A DNA stretch of 64,000 bases from Ornithinimicrobium sp. F0845 (GTDB lineage: Bacteria > Actinomycetota > Actinomycetes > Actinomycetales > Dermatophilaceae), in NCBI RefSeq assembly GCF_023015765.1, contig NZ_JALKAL010000013.1, positions 1 through 64,000 of the forward strand, read 5' to 3'. A program made the translations under genes and the position numbers. Each line of letters starts with the position of its first letter. Positions within the stretch are counted from its first letter, which is position 1. Shown here piece by piece: positions 25,598 through 33,974 of the stretch. The notes beneath the pieces were generated by a model, which had not been told where the DNA came from, made no database searches, and saw only the letters and a list, made by a program, of their open reading frames with translations.

Positions 25598-26052
25598 TGG
25601 TCGAACACCCGGTTCAGCAACTCGCTCGCGCGCGCCAGCAGCTCGCGGTCCTCGACGCTGAGCCCGTCGAGGTGCTCGTTCATCCAGGCGTCCCGGCGCG
25701 CCCGGTGCTCGTCCAGCTCGCGCTCCCCCGCCGGGGTGAGCGACAGGCGCACCACGCGGCCGTCCTCGCTGTCCGTGGCCCGCTCCACCAGACCCAGCTC
25801 GACCAGCGCACCGACGGTGCGGCTCATGCTGGGGGCGCTGACCCGCTCGATGGCCGCCAGCTCCCCCGAGGAGTATGACGAGTGGGCCAGTCGGACGATC
25901 ACGCTCAGCTGGTGCGGGGCGATGGTGCTGGTGGTCTCGAAGCGGACGCGCCGTGAGACGCGCATGCACGCGATCCGCAGGTCGTGCGCGAGCCGCGCGG
26001 TGCGCTCCGCCGAGTCGGTCTGGTCTGAGGCGGTCTGGTCCTGGGCGGGCAA
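25594..26052 (-). CDS. MarR-family transcriptional regulator of the MFS operon
   Basis: A 152-residue winged-helix protein. The recognition region reads AAIERVSAPSMSRTVGALVE and the wing RATDSEDGRVVRLSLTPAG. The TTG start is supported by aagga about seven bases upstream and by the position of an IdeR-like box 31 bases further on. It overlaps the MFS exporter gene at GTGA and probably represses its own operon, released by a small ligand. Confidence 0.87.
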   Translation of the reverse strand: MPAQDQTASDQTDSAERTARLAHDLRIACMRVSRRVRFETTSTIAPHQLSVIVRLAHSSYSSGELAAIERVSAPSMSRTVGALVELGLVERATDSEDGRVVRLSLTPAGERELDEHRARRDAWMNEHLDGLSVEDRELLARASELLNRVFDQ

Positions 26053-26082
26053 CAGGTGGTCCTTGAAGTCGCAGGTGAGGGC

Positions 26083-26101
26083 TTTGCTTAGCCTAACTCA
26101 T
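26083..26101 (-). promoter_or_regulatory. candidate IdeR/DtxR operator
   Basis: On the minus strand ATGAGTTAGGCTAAGCAAA matches the 19-base IdeR consensus TTAGGTTAGGCTAACCTAA at 14 positions by my count, including ten consecutive central bases. It is 31 bases upstream of the MarR start, where it would cover the promoter. An intact ideR gene lies 8 kb away in the same window. Confidence 0.6.
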
Positions 26102-26138
26102 TACCTCTGCTAACTATTCCTCGGGTGACGCGAGCCGA

Positions 26139-26172
26139 CCCGGAGGGGACGTCCGGTGGGACGCCCTCCGGG
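26139..26172 (-). terminator. hairpin downstream of the NCS2 permease gene
   Basis: A nine-base stem (cccggaggg / ccctccggg) with a 16-base loop begins about 20 bases beyond the permease stop. There is no T run. Confidence 0.55.
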
Positions 26173-26192
26173 CCGGAACGGGTTGTGGATGC

Positions 26193-27692
26193 TCAGGCGC
26201 CGAGCAGCTCGCGGATCGGCTCCAGGGTGAAGTAGATCAGGAAGAGGACGCCGATCAGCCACATCAGCGGGTGGACCGCCCCGGCCTTGCCGCGGACGAT
26301 CTTGACGAGCACGTAGGCCAGGAAGCCGGCCCCGATCCCGACGGTGATCGAGTAGGTGAACGGCATGAGGACGATGGTCAGGAAGGCCGGGAACGCGATC
26401 TCCAGCTCGTCCCAGTCGATCTCCTTGACCTGCCGCATCATCAGGTAGCCGACGACGACCAGCGCCGGGGTGGCGGCCTCGTAGGGGACCATCGAGACCA
26501 GCGGGGCGAAGAAGGTCGCCAGGAGGAAGATCAGCCCGGTGACCACCGAGGCCAGACCGGTCCGGGCGCCCTCGCCGACGCCGGCCGCCGACTCGATGTA
26601 GGAGGTGTTGCTGCTGACGCTGGCGGCGCCACCGGCGGCCGCGGCGATCGAGTCGACGATCAGGATCCGGTTGGTATGCGGGGGGTTGCCCTCCTCGTCG
26701 AGCAGGTCGCCCTCGGCACCAACCGCGACCATCGTGCCCATCGTGTCGAAGAAGTCGGCGAGCATCAGGCTGAACACCAACAGGATCACCGTGACGATCC
26801 CGATGCGCTCGATCGAGCCGAGCAGGCTGAACTGACCCAGGAGGCCGAAGTCGGGGATGTTGGCGACGTGGTCGGGCAGCTGCGGGATGTTCAGGCTCCA
26901 CCCGGTGGGGTTGACCAGCTCTCCCTCGGCGTTGGTCTGTCCCCCGATGTCGAGGACCGACTCGAGGATCACCGCGAGCAGGGTGGCGCCGACGATGCCG
27001 TAGAGGATGGCACCCTGGACCTTCTTGGCGTACATCACGACGATGGCGACCAGGCCCAGCACGAACACCAGCGTCGGCCAGCCGGCGAGCGAGCCGCCGA
27101 TGCCCAGCTCGACGGGCGGCGCCCCGGCAGGCTTGCGCACGATGCCGGCATTGACCAGCCCGACGATCGTGATGAACAGGCCGATGCCGACTGAGATCGC
27201 CACCTTGAGCGGGGCCGGGACGGCGCGGAAGACCGCCTCGCGGAAGCCGGTCAGCACCAGGATGAGGATGATCAGGCCCTCCAGCACGATCAGCCCCATG
27301 GCGTCGGCCCAGGTCATCCCGGGCAGGCCCGCGACGCCGAAGGTCACCACGGCGTTCAGGCCCAGACCGGCCGCCAGGCCGAGCGGATAGTTGGCGACGA
27401 CACCCATGAGGATCGTCATCACACCGGCGACGAGGGCGGTGGCGGCGGCGATCATCGCCACGTCGCCACCGGCCAGGTAGTTCCCGGTGCTGTCCGGGAC
27501 GCTGGTGAGGATCAGCGGGTTGAGGACGACGATGTAGGCCATCGTGAAGAAGGTCGCGATCCCACCCCGGACCTCCCTGGCCACCGTGGAGCCCCGCCGT
27601 CCGATCTCAAAGTAGCGGCTCAGCGACGACTCGTTCCGGGGGTCGCGGCTCAGCGATGACTCGGTTGACTCTTCTTCGGTCGAGACAGACAT
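26193..27692 (-). CDS. NCS2 purine permease (AzgA-like)
   Basis: A 499-residue permease with about 12-14 spans of the AzgA-type branch of xanthine/uracil permeases, which import hypoxanthine, guanine or adenine with protons. Typical segments are REVRGGIATFFTMAYIVVLN, GLAAGLGLNAVVTFGVAG, LMLADFFDTMGTMVAVGAEG and SSNTSYIESAAGVGEGARTG. The ATG lies seven bases after a TAATGT box and has no Shine-Dalgarno sequence, so the mRNA is probably leaderless. The start is only 18 bases from that of the divergent DUF2530 gene. Confidence 0.92.
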   Translation of the reverse strand: MSVSTEEESTESSLSRDPRNESSLSRYFEIGRRGSTVAREVRGGIATFFTMAYIVVLNPLILTSVPDSTGNYLAGGDVAMIAAATALVAGVMTILMGVVANYPLGLAAGLGLNAVVTFGVAGLPGMTWADAMGLIVLEGLIILILVLTGFREAVFRAVPAPLKVAISVGIGLFITIVGLVNAGIVRKPAGAPPVELGIGGSLAGWPTLVFVLGLVAIVVMYAKKVQGAILYGIVGATLLAVILESVLDIGGQTNAEGELVNPTGWSLNIPQLPDHVANIPDFGLLGQFSLLGSIERIGIVTVILLVFSLMLADFFDTMGTMVAVGAEGDLLDEEGNPPHTNRILIVDSIAAAAGGAASVSSNTSYIESAAGVGEGARTGLASVVTGLIFLLATFFAPLVSMVPYEAATPALVVVGYLMMRQVKEIDWDELEIAFPAFLTIVLMPFTYSITVGIGAGFLAYVLVKIVRGKAGAVHPLMWLIGVLFLIYFTLEPIRELLGA

Positions 27693-27698
27693 GGCGCA

Positions 27699-27705
27699 TA
27701 CATTA
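27699..27705. promoter_or_regulatory. shared bidirectional -10 element
   Basis: The seven bases tacatta hold TACATT on the plus strand, six bases before the DUF2530 ATG, and TAATGT on the minus strand, seven bases before the permease ATG. Both spacings fit leaderless transcripts, and neither gene has a ribosome site. Confidence 0.6.
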
Positions 27706-27710
27706 GGCAC

Positions 27711-28040
27711 ATGGCACAGGACGCTGGCACCCAGGCCGCCGGTGCGGCTGACCCCCAGCCGCCGGTCGGTGCGCCGCTGCCGGTCCCCGGAGGCGCGGCC
27801 TCGAGCGGGCACCCTCTGGAGGGCACGGTCGAGGCTCCCGAGGTGACGCTGCGGACCATCCGGGTGGTGCGCTGGGGCATCGCGCTGTGGGTCCTGGCCC
27901 TGGTGGCCGTCCTTGCCCTGCCCTCGCTCCGCGAGGGAGAGCGGGACTGGTGGGTGTGGGTCCCGGTCGCCGGGATCGTGCTCGGCGGCATCGGCCACGT
28001 CTACCTGGCCCGCGGACGCGGCAACGCCGCGGACGCGTAG
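27711..28040 (+). CDS. DUF2530 membrane protein
   Basis: A 109-residue protein with a proline/alanine-rich N-terminal tail of 45 residues and two membrane helices (IALWVLALVAVLALPSL and WVWVPVAGIVLGGIGHVYLA), matching DUF2530. The function is unknown. In Actinobacteria it is often a neighbour of NCS2 permeases, as here, where the two are divergent with start codons 18 bases apart. It ends five bases before the stop of the convergent DUF3027 gene. Confidence 0.82.
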   Translation: MAQDAGTQAAGAADPQPPVGAPLPVPGGAASSGHPLEGTVEAPEVTLRTIRVVRWGIALWVLALVAVLALPSLREGERDWWVWVPVAGIVLGGIGHVYLARGRGNAADA

Positions 28041-28045
28041 GAGCC

Positions 28046-28789
28046 TCAGCTCTCGACGATCTCCAGCACGTTGTCGTCCAGGACGGGCGGCTCCACGACC
28101 TCGGGCTCGGGACGCTCGATGTCGACCTCGCTGTGGGCGCCACAGCCGTGGTCCAGGCTGACGACCCCGCCGTCGCTGGGCGACCACTCGTTCGCGCAGA
28201 CCCCGAAGACCGCGCGCAGGGCGCCGGCCATGGGCACGAAGTAGCCGCACGAGCGGCACTGTGCGGGAGCCTTGCGAGCGACCTCGGTGGAGGGCCCGTG
28301 GTCCCCGTCATACCACCGCTGCGCCGCGGCCTCACGCCCCTCCGCGGAGAGCACCCGAGGACGCCCGAGACCCAGCTCGACGAAGCCGACCTGGTCGACG
28401 TCCTCGTCGCCGGTGGCCTCGAAGCCCGCCTCGAGGAACGGGTCGTCGTCGATCCGGGGGGTGATGTCCCCCGGGCCGACGTCCCCGGGAGCCAGCCGCT
28501 CGGCATACGGCACCCAGGCCGGGGAGAGCAGGGCGTCCTCGCCGGCCACCAGGTGCGTCTCACTGAGCAGCGGGGTGCGGCCGCGCGGGGGGCGCGTCAG
28601 AGTGATCGCCCAGCGCCAGCCGGGGTAGGCCACCGCGGTGCAGTCGAAGTAGTGGGTGCCGACCCGGTCCTCATCCATGACGAAGCCGGCGTGCTCGCCG
28701 ACCGTGCCCGGCTCGGCGATCGCCACGGCGGCCTCCCGCGCGGCCTCCTCGGCCGCGGCCAGGACAGCGTCGCGCCTGGGTGCCGCCAT
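28046..28789 (-). CDS. DUF3027 protein
   Basis: A 247-residue soluble protein of DUF3027. Conserved stretches are HYFDCTAVAYPGWRWAITL and SETHLVAGEDALLSPAWVPY. A four-cysteine set (QCRSCGYFVP, FGVCANEWSPSDGGVVSLDH, GCGAH) probably binds zinc. The function is unknown. It follows a cold-shock-domain gene by two bases, the usual actinobacterial arrangement, suggesting a role linked to RNA or stress. Confidence 0.87.
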   Translation of the reverse strand: MAAPRRDAVLAAAEEAAREAAVAIAEPGTVGEHAGFVMDEDRVGTHYFDCTAVAYPGWRWAITLTRPPRGRTPLLSETHLVAGEDALLSPAWVPYAERLAPGDVGPGDITPRIDDDPFLEAGFEATGDEDVDQVGFVELGLGRPRVLSAEGREAAAQRWYDGDHGPSTEVARKAPAQCRSCGYFVPMAGALRAVFGVCANEWSPSDGGVVSLDHGCGAHSEVDIERPEPEVVEPPVLDDNVLEIVES

Positions 28790-28791
28790 GC

Positions 28792-29193
28792 TCAGGCTCC
28801 CGCCTCGAACTGGTCGGCGACGGCTCGCAGGCTCTTGGCCAGGGCGCCGGACAGACGCTTGTCGGGGTAGCGGCCCCGACGCAGGCTGTTGGAGGAGTCG
28901 TCGAGGAGCTTGATCAGGTCCTCGACGACGACGGCCATCTCGTCGGCGGGCTTGCGGTCGCGCAGCGCCATCGACCGGCTGACCGACGGCGCGGGCTCGA
29001 GGAGACGCACGTGCAGCGCCTGGTCGCCCCGACGCCCCTGGGCGATGTCGAACTCGACCCGGGCGCCGCGCGCCAGCGTCTTGACGCCGGCCGGGAGGAC
29101 GGAGGCGTGGACATAGACGTCCTGACCCTCGTCGCTGGAGAGGAAGCCGAAGCCCTTCTCCTCGTCATAGAACCTGACCTTGCCCGTGGGCAC
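28792..29193 (-). CDS. cold-shock-domain protein with C-terminal extension
   Basis: A 133-residue protein. Residues 1-66 form a cold-shock domain (GKVRFYDEEKGFGFLSSDEG, DVYVHASVLP) with RNP1- and RNP2-like aromatic residues. An extension of about 60 residues follows (ALRDRKPADEMAVVVEDLIK to ALAKSLRAVADQFEAGA), longer than the 67-residue CspA type. It should bind single-stranded RNA or DNA. The GTG start precedes the family's standard N-terminus. It shares an operon with the DUF3027 gene. Confidence 0.9.
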   Translation of the reverse strand: MPTGKVRFYDEEKGFGFLSSDEGQDVYVHASVLPAGVKTLARGARVEFDIAQGRRGDQALHVRLLEPAPSVSRSMALRDRKPADEMAVVVEDLIKLLDDSSNSLRRGRYPDKRLSGALAKSLRAVADQFEAGA

Positions 29194-29332
29194 TGTGCAC
29201 CTCTTAGCTCGGATTGCATGGGGAAGCAGATCCCAGGTTATCGTCTCGCCGCCCGATCTCCCGCCTCGAGGCGCGTGGGCTCAGCTCACCGCGCGACGGA
29301 CCAGCTCGACGATCCGCGCCTCCACCTTGGCC

Positions 29333-31198
29333 TCATGCGGCCAGCATCTCCTCCAGCAGCTCCTGGTCGGCCCGCTCGCTGGCGCGGACCAGCGCCGCGT
29401 AGGCCCCACCGGCAGCCATCAGCTCGTCGTGGGTGCCGCGCTCCTGGACCCGGCCCGCCTCGAGCACCACGATCTGGTCGGCGTGCCGCACCGTCGACAG
29501 GCGATGGGCGATGGTGATGACCGTGCGCCCCTCGCCCAGCTCGTCGAGCGCGCGCTGGACGGCCAGCTCGGTGCGGGTGTCCAGCGCACTGGTGGCCTCG
29601 TCGAGGATCAGCACGCGCGGGTTGCGCAGCAGGGTCCGGGCCAGCGCCAGACGCTGCTGCTCGCCTCCGGAGAACCGGTGGCCGCGCGCCCCGACGACCG
29701 TGTCGTAGCCATGGGGCAGTGCCGTGATCACCTCGTGCACCTGGGCCGCGCGGGCCGCCTGCTCGATCTGCTCGTCAGTGGCGTCCGGGCGCGCGAACCG
29801 CAGGTTCGCCCGCACCGTGTCGTGCAGCAGGTAGGTCTCCTGCGACACCACCCCGACGACGGACGCGCGCTGCTCCGAGCTGAGCTCGCGCAGGTCGATC
29901 CCGTCCAGGGTCACGCGGCCGCTGGTCGGGTCGTAGAGCCGGCTGACCAGCGCGGCCAGCGTGCTCTTGCCCGAGCCCGTCGGGCCGACGATGGCCACGT
30001 GGGTGCCGGCCGGGACGGTCAGGTCCAGGTCGCTGACCGCGTCGCGATCCGCGTCAGTATGACGGAAGGTCACCTTCTCGAGAGCAACTCGCCCCACGGC
30101 ACACTCCGGGTCGAAGTCGGCCGGCTGCGCCGGCTCGGGCACCTCGGCAGTGAGGTCGAGATACTCGAAGATCCGGCTGAACAGGGCCATCGAGGCGGTG
30201 ACCTGGACGCCGATGTTCAGCAGCCCCATGACCGGGCGGAAGATGCCGGCCTGCAGGGCGATGAACGCGACCAGGGTGCCGATCGTGATGCCGTCGGAGG
30301 TGACCGGCAGCCCGGCGATCAGGTAGATCATCGCGGGGATCACCGCGAAGATGATGCTCATCGTGGCGGTCCGCCAGCGTCCGGCGATCTGGGCGGCGAC
30401 CTCCAGCTCGAGCAGGTCGTCGGAGGCGCGGTGGAAGCGGTCGGCCAGCGCCGGGCCGGCTCCGAGGGTCTTGCTCAGGCGGGCGCCGCTGACCGACAGT
30501 GACTCCTCGACCTGGCCGTGCATGCCGGCGAGCGCCTTCTGCCGCTTGTCGGTGGCCTCGCGGCGGAGCCGGGCGACCGAGCGGCTGATGATCACCGCGG
30601 GCGGGATCACGATGAGGGAGAGCAGCGCGAGCTGCCAGCTGAGGGCCACCATCGCGATCAGCGTGCCGACCACGGTGGCGATGTTGCCGGCCAGGCTCGT
30701 GGCCGTGGAGGTGACCACGCCCTGGAGGCCGGAGATGTCGTGGGTCAGGCGCGACTGCACCTCTCCCCCGCGGGTGCGGGTGAAGAAGGAGAGCGACTGC
30801 TTCTGCAGGTTGGTGAACACGTCGGTGCGCAGGCTGTGCATGATCTTCTGCCCGACGGTGGTCGAGATCCAGGTCTGCACGACGCCGAGCATGGCGTTGA
30901 CCGCGGCGACGCCGACCATGGCGGCGACCAGGACCAGCAGCAGCTGGACGTCCTGGTGCGGGATCGCGTCGTCGACGAGGGCCTTGGTGAGGAACGGGGT
31001 GGCCAGTCCGAGGGCGGAGCTGGTCACGATGATCGCCAGCACGGTCATCAGCGTGAACCGGTGCGGGCGGAAGAGTGCGAGGACACGGGAGGCGCTCACC
31101 GGGTGAGCGGCGAGCTGCGCCTTGTCCTTGGGGTCGGGGCGGGTGCCTTCTCGGCGACCTCCGCCCGAGCGGGGTGCGAAGTCGTGTGCGGCTTCCAT
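29333..31198 (-). CDS. ABC exporter, fused membrane and ATPase domains
   Basis: A 621-residue half-transporter of the multidrug/lipid type. Six membrane helices fill residues 60-340, and a nucleotide-binding domain follows with Walker A GPTGSGKST, Q-loop VSQETYLLHDT, signature FSGGEQQRLALARTLL and Walker B RVLILDEATSALD. It would act as a homodimer. The ATG is fixed by aaaggagg seven bases upstream. It is divergent from a MarR-type gene with a histidine-rich head, across 175 bases containing an AT-rich palindrome, so that protein is its probable repressor. Confidence 0.92.
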   Translation of the reverse strand: MEAAHDFAPRSGGGRREGTRPDPKDKAQLAAHPVSASRVLALFRPHRFTLMTVLAIIVTSSALGLATPFLTKALVDDAIPHQDVQLLLVLVAAMVGVAAVNAMLGVVQTWISTTVGQKIMHSLRTDVFTNLQKQSLSFFTRTRGGEVQSRLTHDISGLQGVVTSTATSLAGNIATVVGTLIAMVALSWQLALLSLIVIPPAVIISRSVARLRREATDKRQKALAGMHGQVEESLSVSGARLSKTLGAGPALADRFHRASDDLLELEVAAQIAGRWRTATMSIIFAVIPAMIYLIAGLPVTSDGITIGTLVAFIALQAGIFRPVMGLLNIGVQVTASMALFSRIFEYLDLTAEVPEPAQPADFDPECAVGRVALEKVTFRHTDADRDAVSDLDLTVPAGTHVAIVGPTGSGKSTLAALVSRLYDPTSGRVTLDGIDLRELSSEQRASVVGVVSQETYLLHDTVRANLRFARPDATDEQIEQAARAAQVHEVITALPHGYDTVVGARGHRFSGGEQQRLALARTLLRNPRVLILDEATSALDTRTELAVQRALDELGEGRTVITIAHRLSTVRHADQIVVLEAGRVQERGTHDELMAAGGAYAALVRASERADQELLEEMLAA

Positions 31199-31273
31199 GG
31201 GCACCCCTCCTTTCTGCTGGTGGCCGGTCATCGGTGCCGGCCGGGCGTCTGTGTCGATACTGAGGTTACCACA

Positions 31274-31294
31274 ATTTGTATATACCTCGCAAAT
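31274..31294. promoter_or_regulatory. AT-rich palindromic operator between the ABC and MarR genes
   Basis: The perfect eight-base palindrome gtatatac (31278-31285) sits within atttg...caaat arms (31274-31294), in one of the few AT-rich patches of the region. Its place between divergent genes suits binding by the MarR protein. Confidence 0.5.
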
Positions 31295-31373
31295 CTGTTA
31301 GGCTTCCTCCTGCGACGGTCCCCACGCAGCAACAGAGCGTTTTCACCACGGACCCGCAGAAGGGATGCGACAC

Positions 31374-32021
31374 ATGCATCACCACTCGAACCACACAGAC
31401 CACGACAACGACCACGATCACGACCACGACCACGACAACCATGGCCAGCGGGGGCACGGCCCACGTGGCCGCGGTCGGCCTGGCCGCGGCCCACGCGGCC
31501 ACGGCCGGCGGGGCGGTCGCCCCACGCCCGGCCCGATCGACCCCGAGGCCTCCGAGCTGGAGCTGATCCAGCACCTGGCCCGACGCCTGCGTCGCGGCTC
31601 CGCGGTGGAGACCGCCCCCTGGGGCCTGTCCCCGCACCAGGCCCGCGCCCTGGCAGTCATCGCCCGCGCGACCGGGCGGCGCCACCGCCACTCCTCGGAC
31701 GCGGAGGCTGCGGAGGCACGCCCCGCCGTCTACACCGGCCTGCGCCTCGGAGCCCTCGCGGAGTGGCTCCAGATCGCGCCGCGGTCGGCGACCGAGGTCG
31801 TCGACGGGCTGGAGGAGCTGGGCCTGGTGGCCCGCACCCCGGACCCGGACGACCGCCGCGCCGTGCTGGTCGGCCTGACCGACCGCGGCCGCGAGGTCGT
31901 CAAGGAGCTCCGGGCCGCGCGCCGCGCGCCGTCCGAGCAGCTGCTCGATGCGCTGAGCACCGAGGAGCGCGCCCAGCTGCGCACCTCCCTGCTGACCCTC
32001 CTCGAGGCGGCCGACCGCTGA
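31374..32021 (+). CDS. MarR-family regulator with histidine-rich N-terminal tail
   Basis: A 215-residue protein. The first 50 residues are almost only H, D, N, G and R (MHHHSNHTDHDNDHDHDHDH, then RGHGPRGRGRPGRGPRGHG). A MarR winged helix follows (LGALAEWLQIAPRSATEVVD, LVARTPDPDDRRAVLVGLTD). The ATG at this position is chosen over one three codons earlier because agaaggg lies nine bases upstream. The tail could bind zinc, nickel or copper, making the regulator metal-sensitive; alternatively it is a disordered tail. It ends before a strong terminator. Confidence 0.85.
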   Translation: MHHHSNHTDHDNDHDHDHDHDNHGQRGHGPRGRGRPGRGPRGHGRRGGRPTPGPIDPEASELELIQHLARRLRRGSAVETAPWGLSPHQARALAVIARATGRRHRHSSDAEAAEARPAVYTGLRLGALAEWLQIAPRSATEVVDGLEELGLVARTPDPDDRRAVLVGLTDRGREVVKELRAARRAPSEQLLDALSTEERAQLRTSLLTLLEAADR

Positions 32022-32095
32022 CGCGGTCCCATGATGACGTGACCCCGTGAGCGGTGCCGCGCGCAGCCGCGCCGGGACCACACGGCATACGACAA

Positions 32096-32127
32096 CGAGG
32101 CCCCGCACCACCTGGTGCGGGGCCTCG
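32096..32127. terminator. strong intrinsic terminator between convergent genes
   Basis: A perfect 15-base stem (cgaggccccgcacca / tggtgcggggcctcg) with a two-base loop. It lies between the MarR gene and the ammonium transporter gene and can serve both strands. Confidence 0.82.
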
Positions 32128-32253
32128 CTGTGTGGAGGGTCGGCGCGCGGGCTACCGGTCGCGTCGTGACCCTGGGACCGGCGACCCTCACGCCGCCGAC
32201 CACATCCTTGGGGGCTCGCCGGGCCGCCGGCCGCCCTCAGCAGGGGTCGGTCG

Positions 32254-33555
32254 TCAGACTCCGGCCGTCTCCTTCTCGTCCACGACCTCATCCTTGGAGA
32301 CCGCCCGGTCCCCGTCGGCGCTCAGACCACCGATCGGCCCGAACTCGTAGGCCAGCTCGGCGTGCTCGGAGAGGTCGACGCCGCGCTCCTCGTCCTCCGC
32401 CGACACGCGGAAGCCGATGGTCCTGGCGATGGCCAGGGCGATCACCAGGGTCAGCACGCCGGTGAAGGCCATCGTGAACACCGCCGCCACGACCTGGGCG
32501 ACGAGCTGGTCGAAGCCCCCGCCGTAGAACAGGCCGCCGCCCTCACCCTCGACCGGCAGGGCCAGGAAGCCGATGCCGACGGTCCCGATGAGACCGGCGA
32601 CCAGGTGGACCCCGACGACGTCGAGCGCGTCGTCATACCCGAAGCGGTACTTCAGGCCGATCGCCATGGCCGCCCCGGCCCCGGCGACCAACCCGAGAGC
32701 CAGCGACCCGACCGGGCTGAGGGCTGCGCAGGCCGGGGTGATCGCGACCAGGCCCGCGACGACACCGGAGGCGGCGCCGAGCGAGGTCGGGCGGCCGTCA
32801 CGGATCCGCTCGACGAGCATCCAGCCGAGCATCGCCGCGGCGGGGGCTGCGAGCGTGTTGACCCAGATCAGGCCGGCCTCCTCGGCCGAGCCCGCCGCGC
32901 CACCGTTGAAGCCGAACCAGCCGAACCACAGCAACGCCGCCCCGATCATCACCAGCGGCACGTTGTGCGGCCGGTGGAAGCCCTTGCTCCACCCGGCGCG
33001 CCGTCCCAGGACGTAGACCAGGACGAGCGCCGCCACGCCGGCGTTGATGTGGACCACGGTGCCGCCGGCAAAGTCGATCGCCTCGCCGAACGTGCGCCCG
33101 ATCGCGCCGTCGGCCGAGAGCAGGCCACCACCCCAGACCATGTAGGCGAGGGGGCAGTAGACCAGGGTGACCCAGATCGGCACGAAGACGGTCCACGCAC
33201 TGAACCGGGTGCGGTCGGCGACCGCCCCCGAGATGAGGGCGACCGTGATGATCGCGAAGGTGGCGCCGAAGCCGATCCCGATCAGGTCACCGGTCCCGAC
33301 ATACTCGCTCAGGCCGAAGTCCGCGGCCGGGTTGCCGACGAGCCCGCCGAGGAAGCCGGGCGCCGAGGACATCCCGTAGCCCCACAGCACCCACACCACC
33401 CCGACGAGCCCGATCGAGACGAAGCTCATCATCATCATGTTCAGGGCCGCCTTGGCCCGCGCCATGCCGCCGTAGAAGAACGCCAGGCCGGGCGTCATCA
33501 GCAGCACGAGCGCCGCCGACGCCATCACCCAGACGTCTGTCGCTGTCAGTTCCAT
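32254..33555 (-). CDS. amt: ammonium transporter Amt
   Basis: A 433-residue channel with about 11 spans that conducts ammonium. Typical segments are LVLLMTPGLAFFYGGMARAK, IGFGATFAIITVALISGAVA, FAGGTVVHINAGVAALVLVY (pore histidine) and DALDVVGVHLVAGLIGTVGI (second pore histidine). The acidic C-terminal tail would contact a PII protein, but no glnB or glnD gene follows here, unlike many actinobacterial amt loci. The ATG has ggagg upstream. Two 99-base direct repeats lie in its 5' intergenic region. Confidence 0.95.
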   Translation of the reverse strand: MELTATDVWVMASAALVLLMTPGLAFFYGGMARAKAALNMMMMSFVSIGLVGVVWVLWGYGMSSAPGFLGGLVGNPAADFGLSEYVGTGDLIGIGFGATFAIITVALISGAVADRTRFSAWTVFVPIWVTLVYCPLAYMVWGGGLLSADGAIGRTFGEAIDFAGGTVVHINAGVAALVLVYVLGRRAGWSKGFHRPHNVPLVMIGAALLWFGWFGFNGGAAGSAEEAGLIWVNTLAAPAAAMLGWMLVERIRDGRPTSLGAASGVVAGLVAITPACAALSPVGSLALGLVAGAGAAMAIGLKYRFGYDDALDVVGVHLVAGLIGTVGIGFLALPVEGEGGGLFYGGGFDQLVAQVVAAVFTMAFTGVLTLVIALAIARTIGFRVSAEDEERGVDLSEHAELAYEFGPIGGLSADGDRAVSKDEVVDEKETAGV

Positions 33556-33714
33556 GTTGTGCCTCCAGCTAGCCGGGACGCGCCAGGGAGCCGCGTCATG
33601 GCGGGAGTCTGCGCCGGGGGTGTTTCACCGTCGGGGCAGCAATGTTTCGGGAGTATGTCGTGCGTTTCCGTCACGTGAAATCTCGCCACCGCGTGCTGCC
33701 CGGCGGCGCCATCT

Positions 33715-33813
33715 CGTGTGTGGGATCCGTTCCCCCGTGCGACTTTTGACCCCCAGATCGGGGTCAAAACCCACACACCGGCACAAAGTCCACACACAAT
33801 CGCTCGCCCGGGC
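33715..33813. repeat. 99-base direct repeat, copy 1
   Basis: Identical to copy 2 except at one base (c at 33801). It contains an inverted repeat, ttttgacccc / ggggtcaaaa around cagatc, and flanking gtgtgtggg / cccacacac arms. It lies between menC and amt, outside coding sequence. Confidence 0.92.
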
Positions 33814-33851
33814 AGCGGACGGGACCACCGGGCAGCTGGACCGCGCCGTCC

Positions 33852-33950
33852 CGTGTGTGGGATCCGTTCCCCCGTGCGACTTTTGACCCCCAGATCGGGG
33901 TCAAAACCCACACACCGGCACAAAGTCCACACACAATTGCTCGCCCGGGC
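33852..33950. repeat. 99-base direct repeat, copy 2
   Basis: Second copy, starting 137 bases after the first and separated from it by 38 bases. The gap between amt and menC holds nothing else. Confidence 0.92.
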
Positions 33951-33974
33951 GGCGCCATCCCGCGCCGCGTCGGG

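Noticed and set aside
33715-33950. CRISPR-like repeat-spacer pattern
   Set aside because: There are only two long units (99 bases) with one 38-base spacer and no cas genes, so it is a direct repeat pair and not an array.
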